Below are positions 43,336 to 56,045 of a stretch of DNA of 64,000 nt, one piece after another (position 1 is the stretch's first letter; every line of letters begins with the position of its first letter). The translations under genes were made by a program, and so were the position numbers. Source of the DNA: Salvia splendens (lineage: Eukaryota > Streptophyta > Magnoliopsida > Lamiales > Lamiaceae); NCBI RefSeq assembly GCF_004379255.2, contig NC_056042.1, forward strand, positions 13,129,901 through 13,193,900. The letters run 5' to 3'. The notes below the pieces were generated by a model. That model was given only the letters and a program-made list of their open reading frames with translations. It did not search any database and had not been told where the DNA came from.

Positions 43336-43831
43336 GTCCAAACACATACTTCAAAACATGGAAAAATCCTTATCAAAAATTAAAGAATTAAATTCAAATT
43401 ACTCAAGTAAAATATTTAGGCCGAATTTAAGACAATTTCCAAGCAATCAAGCATGAAGAAACCTCAATCATATAACACCAAATCAAGCATATACATAGAA
43501 ATAGCAATCTCCAATTCACGTAAATTAATAGCAGGAAAGGGACAATAAGGTCGAGCAAAATGCCACTTCTCTAACCATCTCCCATGGAAAGGGCAGATTT
43601 AATACGGCACAATGTAGTCGGTCGGTTCTAGTCTAATAACCTTTTTTCAAGTTAACTTAAGTTGTATAGAAATGAGAGTAAAATCATGCCTGCAATGAAA
43701 CAAATATCAGTCCTATCATCCAACCAAACGCAACAAACCAACCCCCACATCTTCAGATCACGAACAAGAGTTGAGATAAATTGGTATTGTACGGTCCGAA
43801 TTCTTGAAGCTTTGAACAATAAGCATATATA
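43336..43831. other. 3' flank of the UBX gene
   Basis: AT-rich; contains the expected 3' UTR of the minus-strand UBX gene next to 43,831. No separate gene seen. Confidence 0.4.
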
Positions 43832-46800
43832 CTATATCAGCTCCAGATACAAGGCTTCTTGCTTGCTGGTTAGACCCAATTCATCAAAAGTTGAGGGTCT
43901 CTCTCCATCTCCTAAAGCACGTCGAGGATATGACCTCACCTGAAAATAAAAAATACCAAACATTCAAACGTTCGGAAGTTATACATTCTTATATTATGGA
44001 CTCTCTCTGGGAAAACAGTGTGACAAAAGTTTTACCAATCTATAGCTGCCAGGTTTGACCACTCTGCCAATATCAATGTAGTCAAATAAACTCTGTAAAA
44101 CAATAAACTCAAGTGAGCTAAATAGCTGCAAATGAATTTAGTTCAGTGCAACCAATCGAGATGTACAATACATAATTTGGTTAACAAGGACACTGGATGC
44201 AATAACTTTGCCAAAAGGCAAAACTACAATGATATAAATGAAACATTCTATAATAATATTATGCACATAGCTAATCCAATCAAACATTTTTTAAAATGTG
44301 AACCATTGACCTCACTGAATGCAAACTTGGAAAAAAGGTAAAACCATTTAATAAAATGAAGTGTATAAAGATGAATGGATATATGTGCAGTGGTTTTTAC
44401 AATTGTATTCCCACTATACATGACCTTAAGAGAAGAGGTGAACAAATGTGAGGGATCTTGGGATACACAGATCTGAAATGATCACTATAAATTTCTTAAA
44501 AAATTTCCTCAGCTATTAAAGATATGGTTTGTTATCTTCCAAACCTAAATTTAACCAGATATAAACCAATAAAAGAGTGGATTTAAATCTCATTTTCATC
44601 TGACAAGATTCCTTTTGGGTATGTATATACTACACATCGAGATGTGAAAACACGTTTGCAATCTGCGTTTAGCACCTGATATTTTAGCCCAGGGAGAGCA
44701 GATATACAACATATACCTGTAGCTTGTCTGACTTGAGAAACCGTCGTCCCCGCCTACTTCCATCAGGCATTCGCACAAGGAGGGTTACAGCATTCTCATC
44801 ATCAGGAGTTGGTTCCCCGGGAAGGGATGCCTCTTTTGCAGCTAATTGTCTCTCATTTTCCTGGACAACAAGAAGACATGCATTGTTCAGGAAATAAGCA
44901 CTTCATACCACCAATAGTAATGTGGTCCAATTTAATGAGATAACACCATACAATCACTAGGCACAACAAATATGGAGCTCCAAACCTACAGGTGACCACT
45001 CTGTCATTTTTCTGCAGTCTCACAACTTTGGATGTATATAAACATCTGGAAGATTCGAAGAGAGAAACTGCCTCTACCCACTAAATGAATCTTCCTAATT
45101 CCTAAGCTTAGCCTGGTGCCTAAAGTGCAATTTTAGGCAAAAATATGTACTCCCTCCATCCCCCATTAATGGGCACCGTTTGACTTAGCGTGGGTTTTAA
45201 AAAATGTAGTGGAAAAAGTTAGTGGAATGTGGGTCCTACTTTTATATAAAAATTTTATAATAAAATGTGAGTGAAATGAGTTAGTGGAACGTGGGGTCCA
45301 TTACTAAAAGTAGTAAAAAGTAAGGGTGCCAATTAATTGGGGACGGACGAAAAAGGAACTTAGTGCCAATTAATGAGGGACAGAGGGGGTATTTTGTAAG
45401 CATATAAATGAAACATGCTGTAAATCCTTAAAACCACTATTAATTCAAGACTTAATTTTCTGCAGGGTATTTGTGTTGGGGCTATAATTTTCAAAACACC
45501 ATCACAAAAGCTAGCATTGCAGATAAGAACAACAGAAAGACTCCTTGCCAGACTAATAAGTTGGCAATTAATGTAAGGGTACAATTCCTAAAACAACACA
45601 AAATTTACCCAAATTTTCAACTTTCACACAGATTTTTAATACATTGCAATTACAAATCAACCTTTTCATGGTTTTCCAATCACAACATTATCATTTTTTT
45701 CAGCAATATAACGATGGTGTTTCACTTTTCAAACAGCCTTGCTTTGATGTCGGAAACTTCAATGATATATTAGGGATGTGATAATTTCAAAAGAAATTTT
45801 AAAAGATGGTGTAGTTACACAATTTTAAAATTCGGGCAAAATTTGCGAATACGGATTAATGTAGTACTGCTATATACAGCAATAAACCCATATAATCATT
45901 CCTACGAAGGATCCATTCACTGAACAAGGCTGCATGTTCCAGTTGAACCTATATATAAAGTGACTCTTTTCAATGTTTTGTGACAACAACAGAAAAAGAA
46001 TGCAACCATTGAGATTGGTCTCATGCTATTGAATCGGGTGTATATAACTATGTACTACCTTTTCCATAATTTGTTACGATGACATAATAAGTTGATAATA
46101 CTGGGCATAGTATTTTTAAAGTAGCAGACCAGATGAATTATTTTTTGAAAGAATTTTTGGCCTTATTACTAAATGTACAAATAGAACTAAAAGCTAGCAG
46201 AAATTATCGAGTAATAGAAGATGAAAAAGTAAAGCCTGACACAAGATAGGAAGGAGCACATAACACAACCGACAACATAATATACATATCCAACAAACCA
46301 TGAAACAAAGACCTAGGTTTCATCAAATTCATTTAGCTGCACATGCAAACATATTTTAGGTCATGGAAAGATGAGATAGGCTGGAGAGGTGGAGGCTGGG
46401 TAAACAAGAACTAATCAGGCATGCTAATCAATTCTCACTGCAAGGGGTCGCGAAAGAGGCCACTGTAGGATGGATGGCCGTCTGGATTTCTGATTCTAGT
46501 GCTGTGTGTCATAAAAAGTATGTAAGATGTTTTCTCATCATTAGTGAGTCAGTGACAGAGAGCCATGATCCAATACTATGTTGATAAAACCTAAAAGTCA
46601 TACGGGACTTCAATGAGCACCCTTCACAAAAAACTAATAACAGGACATAACTGAACCCAAGGAAGCATATCAGCTCTATAGGTGCCTAAAAGCTCAACTA
46701 ACGATAAAAAATTTCAACGTATATACCTGTTCCTCTTGCAACTTTTTGCGCATTGCTTCCCCCCTGAGTTTCTCTTCTGCCAGAGCAGCTTCAGCTTCTT

Positions 46801-49800
46801 CTTCGGCCTTCAATTCCTTTTCTCGGTCAGCTTGTAATGAAGCAAGATATTCATCATCCTAGACAGAAAAGCATGAATTGTAATCAAACTATCAAAGCCC
46901 TGAAAACTAGCTGGTGCTAAAAGCATGAAATGTTAACCTGTTGCTCTCGTATCAAACGCTGGGCAGTAAGAGAAGGTGATGGAGGACGAGGTATAGGCCT
47001 GGGGTAAGGACCCACAGAGGTGCCTAAACCATTCTGCGATAGACGATGAGGTGCTAAAGGGAAATTATAACCACTTCCTTCAGGGATACCACCAAACATC
47101 GCCGCTTCAAGCATTACAGCTTCATCATGTTCCTCGGATGAAATGCCTCCCCACTTTAATTATGCATAGACAATAGAACAAAATAATTGTCCCCATATGC
47201 ATGTTAGTCCATTGAAGACTACATAAAGATACGAGTTAAAGAGTTAAGAATTTCAAGAGTTATATTGTCACCTCATCGGATGGAAATTCATTTCTAATTT
47301 GGTGGGAAGGGGGGACATAATTTTCTTGTAGAGGACTGGAAGGTGGTGTATCGTCAATTTCTTCACTATGTTCAGAAGTACCAACAGGGGTTGAAGACAC
47401 ACGTCTCCTCCTACGTCTTATAAGTGGTAGCTCTTCCACATCCTCAGCTTCATTTGGCAAGGTTGTACTTCCGACCTCCAATTGGGGTTGCCTGCAGATA
47501 CTAATTTCTTATCTCACTCCAGGCAACAACATTATTATTATGTGCAGAATCTTAACATGTAGACACTCATGCAAAACTGTAGTGTATCAATCTCGTTTGT
47601 AACAGAAAGGCTCACCTCCCATTTGCAGATAATCTCCCTATCTCATCTGACACCCCTGGTATCTGAACCACTCCAGAGGGTGTAGCCTTCCCATCTTGTT
47701 CCCTGAGAGCTTTTTCCCGCTCTGCAGTCTAGTACCGCTTTCCCATTAGCTGAGCAGCAATAGAGTTAGAAAAATATAGCAAATAGAAGAAGAGAAAACC
47801 TGCAATGATAAGGAAACGACATGATCAAGCTCAGTATCTTCTGAATGGGACTGTGTCGGTGCAGGAGCAGGATTGATAACATCCTGCATCAGAACAAAAT
47901 ATGTCCAGCAGTGATTTATTGCACCATTCAGTAAATATACCAACTCATAATTTGCTAAAATATGGTACCTGACTTGACATTCCAGCCTCCTGCTTGGAAG
48001 CCTCAACGGCAGCACGTATCATTTCTTCCTCTATATCATTTCCATAGTCAGGCACGTCAAAAATAGTTGGAGCACTTGGTTCAGAAAATCTGGAACTATT
48101 TTCAATCCCATGTGCAGTAGCACATGTAGTTGGTAAAAGTGGAAGCGATTTGTCATCATCTTCATCCTCTAATATGACTGTTCCATGTACTTCTGTTCCA
48201 TGTTCATGCATAGATTCAGTTACATCTTCAATGATGGGAGCACCACCAGAACGGCCAGTCTCATCTTTCACCTCAATTGGGATCTCCCTCACCTCTCTTG
48301 GATGTGATACAAAGGGTGACCTATTTGAAGCATCACCCCTGTCAAAAATACTTCTAGGGAAGTTGGGATCGAGGAGTGAGAATGGATTTAAATTTCTCTC
48401 AAATGGTAATAGGGAAGGTGGAAGTCTATTGGACTCAAATGGCACCGGATCATCTATATCCATGTCTTCAGCTCGAGAAGGCGTAAAAGATGTCGGTTGA
48501 GCTCTGTATGCAGATAAAGCAAGCAATTATCTTGACCATAATGAGTAATACTAACTTTAGCTTTTAAATATCTTTAATCAAACAGAACGACAGAATAGAC
48601 AAGTTACGATGAAGCAAGGTGGAGGCACTAACATGTTTCTATCCCCTTCTGTAAAATGGGCATTGACAGCTTCATTGAGGTTTCCTAGATGCTCCTGCTC
48701 AAGCAAGACAGGAGAATGAAACAAAAATGACAGCAGCATAATTTTAGAGAACAGAGAGTAAGCTCCTTGAACCAATTTAGGAAAGTCAGATAGTTGGCAT
48801 CCAACAAATGATAAGTGAGAAATAACAGAATACAGAAACTAGAGTTTCTTAAGCAAACAGTTTAAAAGCATTATGGCAAAAATGAAATAACAGGAGCAAA
48901 ATAGTAGGTAGATGGTTCCGCTGTGGAAGGAAGTGCCTCTATATGAAATAGCTTTTTGGTAGAAAAATTTGAGTTTCTTCATGATAGTAGTCAAGGAAAA
49001 ATACTTAGCTCCTAGATTGATGCAGCAGGGATAGATAAGAAGGAAACTAGCAGATTTTAACTTTAACCAATATGCATCTAACAGGAATATAACAAAGAAG
49101 AACGTGAAACACAAGCTGAGTAGTTGCCTGGTAAAATTTCTTGATTCACCATTCACATTACATATTACTCACTCCGTTAAGACAAGAAGATAAAACAGCT
49201 AAGTTTGGGGGGATCAATGATAAACTTAAGCTAACCCAGCATCTAATCTAAGTCTTCTACATAACTAATTAAAGCTGACAAATATAATAACAGAGATAGT
49301 GAAGTAGCTAGGATGAGACACTGATCAACCAAGCAAAGCTTATGCTGTAGTGAATGGGGCAAATAGATAATCAGCCCTCGGCCCTTTGACTAAACTAAAA
49401 TGATATATATGGAAAGAGCTATTGTGTAAGAAACATGGTTGCTTCAATGTGTTCAATATCAACTTTTGAAGCTAGCAACTAATTTTTACTATCCTTATAT
49501 AGCCATATCTTCTATGTTTCATCTATCACCGGCATTTTCTTCCTGAATAGGTATTAGGAACAAACTTTTAAAAATAAATTGCATCATTTGCACCAATATT
49601 TCAACAGCTTCATTATTTTACTTCAGTAGGTGCCATAAACATAAATTCATTGGTATGTTGTGCATAATTAGCAAAAATCACAACACTTCCAAGACCTACC
49701 AGAGTACTTACATGCTGATATGATATTTCCAATATAGCATGTGTTTCTTTCTTGGTGCCATAAGGGCTAACTGATTTCACAAAGAATTAACTCTAAAGTC

Positions 49801-50570
49801 TAAATTCTAAACCACCTTCAACACAGTTTATTTCACTGCATCAGCGCCTCCGTCATGCTTACCACACAGCAAGTTTTAGCATAAACGAAGAATGTTGGTT
49901 TTCTTATGTGTAATAACTAGCAAGTTACAAATACCTAAGATCTCCAAGCTCACAGATTCAGATTGTATTCACTGTAAGAGCAATTAAAATGAAATCCGAG
50001 TCTAAATTATTCCATAAATGCATCTCATGTAATTGGTTTAAAATAAAAACAAAAGAATCCAATGTTTCCTATCCCATAGAATCCATCACCAATACCAAAA
50101 CCGGTATCTTAGCGAGTAAAAAAGGTTACTGATTCAGACAACAATACACTGATCAACAATTAAATTGCTTATAAAATAACCACCTTAGTCACTAAATTAC
50201 AATATAAAACCACTCCCAGCAATACAACAGCAAAAAAATTAGCACGTTAGTTTTCCTAGAACAAATTAGTCTCAATCTACTCAATTTCACAGTAAAATAA
50301 AAATCTGAACAAAAGAAAACCCTAATATACTAACCCAACATATATACAAATACATTCGCACAGCTTGCAATCAAACAACACCGCCTATTGTCGATCAGAT
50401 GAAACATTCAAAAAATTGGAAAACATAATCGCATAAACAACACTAGCACATAACATAAATTTGTAGCACTAATTTACACTAAAAACTACCTCAAGTTTTT
50501 GTATAGCGGTGGCTTCATCGACGCCGGTAATGCTCATGAACGTTTGAATAGCTTCTTGATCAGTCGCCAT
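43832..50570 (-). CDS. PUX8: Plant UBX domain-containing protein, PUX8/SAY1-like (11 exons, intact)
   Basis: Exons (minus): 50,490-50,570; 48,633-48,694; 47,969-48,503; 47,800-47,883; 47,616-47,728; 47,272-47,491; 46,938-47,153; 46,727-46,858; 44,717-44,860; 44,036-44,092; 43,832-43,939. All borders are GT-AG and phases add up to an uninterrupted 583 codons, near the ~560 of Arabidopsis PUX8. Domains: N-terminal UBA-like (MATDQEAIQTFMSITGVDEA, then NLNEAVNAHFTEGD); central acidic disordered region; ubiquitin-interacting motifs (EEEMIRAAVEASKQ, TELDHVVSLSL, and a related HDEAVMLEAAMFGG); a Glu/Lys coiled coil (LQADREKELKAEEEAEAALA); C-terminal UBX domain (NAVTLLVRMPDGSRRGRRF to EALYLELI). UBX adaptors bring ubiquitylated clients to the AAA ATPase CDC48/p97. 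The start is the only in-frame ATG before the UBA. Exact PUX8 versus PUX7/9/13 identity is by recall of family layout. Confidence 0.92.
45150..45389. mobile_element. Stowaway-like MITE in intron 8 of the UBX gene
   Basis: Starts CTCCCTCCATCCCCC and ends GGGACAGAGGGGG, with TA at 45,148-45,149 and 45,390-45,391. 240 bases, in the 1.9-kb intron between exons 8 and 9. Confidence 0.88.
48695..50489 (-). other. Intron 1 of the UBX gene
   Basis: 1.8-kb intron. At about 49,583-49,680 it contains a stretch closely matching the start of the 437-bp repeat at 52,645 (TTCATTATTTTACTTCA and AACATAAATTCATT words). The rest is unremarkable. Confidence 0.6.
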
Positions 50571-50786
50571 TTTTCCTGATTAATTCTTAATTATTTCCTG
50601 CAAATTTGAGGAAAATGGAAACAGAGTTTGCGTGAGAACTGAGTTTTGTGCGTGATAGTTATATATATTTTGTTAAATTTTTAGAAGAAATACGGAGATA
50701 CTCAGAAAATATATGTGGGCTGAGCTGTCATTTTTGCACCGATTGAGGGGTGTTTTGGGAAATAAAAAGATGATGGTCTTTCTATA
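50571..50786 (-). promoter_or_regulatory. Proximal promoter and 5' UTR of the UBX gene
   Basis: On the minus strand a TATA-like AATATATATAAC lies at 50,659-50,670, about 90 bases before the ATG. Only about 215 bases separate the ATG from the Helitron-like element starting at 50,787. Confidence 0.5.
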
Positions 50787-52308
50787 TCTATCCAAATCTA
50801 AAGTGCAAGTTTGATGAAAAGTCCTTAATGCCCTTTTTGGAGGAAAAATGGAAATATAAGGTGTCTTCTATTCAAAAATAATTTTTTAAAGGCAAAAACA
50901 ATAGGACAAATAATAGCCCAATAAAATGCTAACTTCTTGAATAAGTTTTAAAATACATTTAAATAGTGCACTGCCATTAAATTTTTTTATAATTAAGTTA
51001 TTAAATTTATATATTAATTTGACTTATATTTGAGTTAAATTGGAATTGTGCTAGAGAGTTTAGTTTGTCTTCCATTTATTTAGGTTAAAATTGAGATTTA
51101 ATCATTATTGCAATACTTTTTCTCCGAATTAATTCACAAGCTAAACGGCAACACATATATGTAATACTTACAATTTCCATCCTATATTTGCTCAATTAAA
51201 GTTTTTAGTTCTTATATTTTAATTCGCCTCTAATTAAACAATACTACTAAGTTTATAGATTAAACTAAGGAATAAGATGACATTATATATATTTAAATTA
51301 AATCTAACTTATAAAGTTTGTATAACTTCTTAATATAAAGAGTAGTGTAAATTCTCACATTATTCAAAACAAACAAGATGCATAAAATATTATCATTATT
51401 TTAAGTGATAGTAGTAATTTACTTTTTATACGTATATGTGGCGGGAAGTAAGAAATTTATTCTTTCCAATATAAAAAATTCATTTAGTCTTTGGCAATGT
51501 ATATTAAGTTATGCTATGGTCTGAAATTAAAAGAAAGAAATAAACAGTCAACTAAAATGTGATTATTGGATAATACAAATTTTCTAACTTGACTTCTCAA
51601 AAGAAGTTTTAAATTTATATGATTTAAATTATTCATATGTTTAATGTGGATATGTTTAATATTCCATATATTTTTTTCAAATTAACTTTTTTATAAATTA
51701 AGCTATTAAATTTATATATTAATTTGCCTTTTATTTGGATTAATGACTTGCATAACACTTTCAATAAACATCTTTACTCACACATATTTTCTTTATTTGT
51801 ATATCTTATTCTAATTAATTCATACTCTTAGATCATTAGTCACACATCTTATTTTTGTCATTAATTTTATTGTTTTTACTTCACTTAGATTATAAATTAA
51901 AATTGCATAAATATTTCATTCACTGGGGAGTAGTAAATTTTTCATTTTGAATGAGACAAGATAAGTACATTTCTGTTTTTTTAAATCTCCATATTGCTTT
52001 CAATTCTTATTTTCTATATATTTATTATATTTTATACTACCTCCGTCCCCAAAAATTTGTCCCACTTTGACCCGGTACAGGTCTTAAGAAATTGTAATGG
52101 AAAGTGAGTTGAAAAAGTTAGTGGATTGTGGGACCTACTTTTATATATTAGTTTTATAATAAAATATGAGTATGGATGAGTTAGTGAAATGAGACAAATT
52201 TTGGGGGACGGACAAAAATGGAAAACTGAGACAAATTTTCAGGGACGGAGGTAGTATTTATTATTTGAAACTCTTATGTCCCGTGCATAGCTCGGGTGTT
52301 AATACTAG
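50787..52308 (+). mobile_element. Helitron-like non-autonomous element
   Basis: The right end has a GC-rich hairpin CCCGTGCATAGCTCGGG (52,280-52,296) followed by TGTTAATACTAG and then T, the usual Helitron 3' end (hairpin plus CTRR, inserted before T). The left end TCTATCCAAATC, preceded by A, is a plausible 5' TC end. About 1.5 kb, no Rep/helicase gene, with a Stowaway inside. The 3' end is convincing; the 5' end is a best guess. Confidence 0.65.
52037..52254. mobile_element. Stowaway-like MITE inside the Helitron
   Basis: Starts CTACCTCCGTCCCC and ends GGGACGGAGGTAG, with TA at 52,035-52,036 and 52,255-52,256. 218 bases. Confidence 0.9.
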
Positions 52309-52644
52309 TTGTTCTAAACTACCGCGATTCAATTGCGCTTTTATTCAGGTCAAGGGCAAAGTTGGAAAAGGGGCTATATATTGATAGAATGGGATAAAAT
52401 TATATATTGATATTTTTATTGGATATCTTTTAGAATTAATTATTTTATGTCCTTCAATTTAAAATGTATTTTTAGTTTTACGACCTCAAATTAATACATA
52501 AAAATATTTTTTATCTCTTTACTTAACTCACAAAACAAATCTTTTAATATCTCATGACATCGCCCAAATATGACATCTTTTATGAGGCTGAGAGAATAGT
52601 ATTTTCTTAAGTCAAATTGCACAAAATCAAAAGTACTAATATAA
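52309..52644. other. AT-rich spacer
   Basis: No gene or clear repeat seen. Confidence 0.3.
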
Positions 52645-53521
52645 GATATGACACTTGTACCTATATTTCAATAGCTTCATTATTTTACTTCACTAGGTGA
52701 CATAAACATAAATTCATTTCTATGTTGTGCATAATGACCAAATAAGAAAATAAAGCATACAATTTAAAGCAATTATATAAAAGTCTAATAATTCCAATCT
52801 AATAACTAAAGTATTTAGTTCAACACAATATAAAGCAATCATAGTCATCAATCATCAAGCCCAACATAATCTTCTTGTTTATCCTCGTCAATATCATCGG
52901 CATCCATTGCTTCATCTTCGTCATTGGCACCAATTGCTTCATCCTTTGACCTCTGGATACATTATCTTCAAATTCTTCATCTTCTGATGCTTCATCTATA
53001 AGCCATTTGCTTCCCCCTTTTCTAGATATATTGAGTTCCTTTTTCTTAGAATATCTAACACAACTTGAACTTGGTGTAGAAGATATGACACTGGTACCAA
53101 TATTTCAATAGCTTCATTATTTTATTTCAGTAGGTGACATAAACATAAATTCATTTCTATGTTGTGCATAATGACCAAATAAGAAAATAAAGCATACAAT
53201 TAAAAGCAATTATATAAAAGTCTAATAATTCCAATCTAATAACTAAAGTATTTAGTTCAACACAATATAAAGCAATCATAGTCATCAATCATCAAGCCCA
53301 ACATAATCTTCTTGTTTATCCTCGTCAATATCATCGGCATCCATTGCTTCATCTTCATCATTGGCACCAATTGCTTCATCCTTTGACCTCTGGATACATT
53401 ATCTTCAAATTCTTCATCTTCTGATGCTTCATCTATAAGCCATTTGCTTCCCCCTTTTCTAGATATATTGGGTTCCTATTTCTTAGAATATCTAACACAA
53501 CTTGAACTTGGTGTAGAAGAT
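52645..53521 (-). repeat. 437-bp tandem duplication covering the hAT gene 3' end
   Basis: GATATGACAC begins copies at 52,645 and 53,082; the second runs to about 53,521. The copies are nearly identical (a few substitutions). On the minus strand each encodes an acidic tail (DEAIGANDEDEAMDADDIDE), ending YVGLDD and a stop. Confidence 0.88.
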
Positions 53522-53749
53522 TCTTTCATTTCTTTGACCATGTATATGTCCTAGGCTCTCCAACTCCCAAAGCTTTATACAACATATATCCCAATCAAAT
53601 GTATCTTCACCATTTATGAGCAAAATGATTACTACTCATTGCACTCATTAATGTCATTGAGAATAAAAGGATCAAATCCATTTGTATCACTAAGCTTATT
53701 CCTATCATGCAATTTTTGGTTATATTTCACATAAACCAAATCTTGCTTC

Positions 53750-54285
53750 TGTTAGAAATAATGGGATGAAATTCCCAAGCAGTGTACAAACGGTACTCAA
53801 ACTATTACAATCGAAAGGAAAATGACAACAATAAGTGGAATAGAAATTACAACGAAAATAATAAAACAAATCATACTAAAAGTCAAGTCGAGGAAAGCCT
53901 CTTTCCGCAAGATAATTTACGCCCTGGCTAATGCTCACGGAATCGCGTATTGTCCCCAAAGATAAAGCGACTTCCTCCTAGCGTGTAGAAGCACCTCGAA
54001 CCCGCTAGGCACCGGCGAACTTGATGGAATTCCGAGAATCGAGCTAAACAATGCTCCTACGATGCACACTATGATGTGGAGAACGAGAGGGAGTAGATGA
54101 TGATTTTTTTTGGTGTTTTTCTCATCTCTCAAACCCACCTATTTATAGAATAGGAGAGACCACTTCAAAAGTCTTGGCATTAAGGATCCTTATAAACCAC
54201 TTGGAGGTTACCATAAGTTGAAAAACCAAAAGACTTAAGAAAATGAAAGGCTTTGAGACCCTTCTAATTTCTCACGTTTCCAAGA
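53750..54285 (-). repeat. 3' LTR of the copia element
   Basis: 536 bases. TATA-like CTATAAATAG on the minus strand near 54,138-54,147. Next to it a purine tract AATGTGGGGGAT lies at 54,287-54,298. Confidence 0.8.
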
Positions 54286-54879
54286 ATCCCCCACATTTGT
54301 TAGAGCTCTGCAATCTCAAACCAACACACGGCAGTATGCATGCATTTAGACTCTTTGCTCAATTCTCTAGAAATAATATTGCATTTGGAATAGTAGCTTG
54401 GGGCTTTGAACTTTCCATAGTCAACACTATTAGGAATACCAGCGGCCTGGTGGACGTGATGCCTTGAACCATTCCTCCTTGGTGTATAACAAGACAATAA
54501 TATTGACAATATTCTTTACAAACTCATCAGCTCTCACGTTTGTGTCCTTTACTGGCCGTGGAACACCACTTTAGATTCATAATTGATTCACATGTTGAAG
54601 CGGCCCACACTTCTTCACTTACATAGGTGATTCTTTTTCAAGTATCCTGCCATACCTTGCTCCTCGAGGTTTATAAGAATCATTAAAAATAAAAAATTAG
54701 TCTCTTACCACATGCAAGTTACAACACTCAATGCTTTCTAAAGAATGGTCAAAGATTAAAAATATGCAGTGTTACAACTAGATTCATATAACATTATTTT
54801 CCCGTTGAACCAAGCCCATGGGATCTCCAATTGTATGGTTAGGTTACCACTATAATCATCTTTTAAGATGTGGTTTTCA

Positions 54880-55590
54880 GTCTCATTCCTTTTAGCAATT
54901 TATACATTTAATCACGGTTTAAACCTTTCGTTAACGATCCGCTAAGTTATCCACTGAAGTCAACTGCAATAACATCGCTTGTGATCAATTGTCTTACAGT
55001 ATTAGGTCGTCGACGAATATGTCGAGACTTACCATTGTATAAGCCATTATATGCTCTTCTTATAGTTGCTTGGATATCACAGTATATCACTATTGCCGAC
55101 ATTAGATTCTTCTAACATGGAATATCTTCAAGGAAGTTTCTAAGCCACTCGACTTCTTCCCCTGTTTTGTCTAAAGCGATAAACTCGATTCCTTGGTGAA
55201 TCGAGCTATACGTCTGTTTCGTTGACTTCCACGAAATAATTCCACCTCCTACATAAACATATACCTACTTGTCGAAAATGAATCTTTTGAATCAAAGATC
55301 TAATTTGCATCACAGTACCCTCAAGCACTTGAGGATATCTTGTGTACTGTAGCTCAAAGTTAAGAGTATACTTCAAGTATTTTAAAACTCTACGCAGAGC
55401 TTTCCAATGTTCCTTGCTTGGGTTGCTCTTAAATTGGCTCAGCTTATTCACTGTACACGCAAGATCTGGTCGGGTGCAGTTTGTGATAAACATCAAACTC
55501 CCTATGATCCTTGCATATTATTCTTGAGCTACAGGTTCGCTCGTGTGCTTGCTCAAATGCACGCTGGGTTCCAATGCATATTTTTTTACC
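54880..55590 (-). pseudogene. Copia RNase H and RT-end remnant
   Basis: Minus strand, several frames. Near 55,560-55,440 HLSKHTSEPVAQE then ARIIGSLMFITNCTRPDLAC; then VNKLSQFKSNPSKEHWKALR and RVLKYLKYTLNFEL (55,450-55,340); FIALDKTGEEVEWLRNFLED (about 55,180-55,120); CDIQATIRRAYNGLYNGKSR, HIRRRPNTVRQL (about 55,085-54,980). These are standard blocks of copia RNase H and its C-terminal tail. Frameshifts and stops break it throughout. It would process and copy element RNA if intact. Confidence 0.85.
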
Positions 55591-55707
55591 TCTAACAGAT
55601 TTGTAATTTGGAAAAACGCTTCTCTCGGAGCCCACATGACATAGCACCCTTATCAACAAACCATTCATTTGGATTTTTACCATGGTTCCCCTCGGAGACC
55701 ATTGCGA

Positions 55708-55980
55708 TCACCTCGTGATCTTTGTTGTTTTTAATAACACGTTCAAATAATTTGCATTGTCTCCACTAATAAGTACACAATTATATTGAAGCATATTTGC
55801 ATTGTTATATTCAGCAACACATGCATCCCATTTATTACTACCAAATCGAAATTGGTTTTGCTTGTCAAATGACAAACGATAAACACAATTCTCAAGAGAA
55901 TAAAATCTCAAATAATTAACCATTTCGTATCGCATGAACATTGCGACTATTTGTTGTTTCATTCCATCTTTGGAGTTCAT
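55708..55980 (-). pseudogene. Possible gag remnant of the copia element
   Basis: 91 codons open from MNSKDGMKQQIVAMFMRYEM. Position just inside the 5' LTR fits gag, but no gag motif is clear, and the primer site next to 56,045 does not match tRNA-Met. Confidence 0.3.
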
Positions 55981-56045
55981 GTTTCCTCCAGCTTCGATTT
56001 ACTCGATTCCAAGTCTTATAAAAGTACAATAATCTATCTTGCGAT

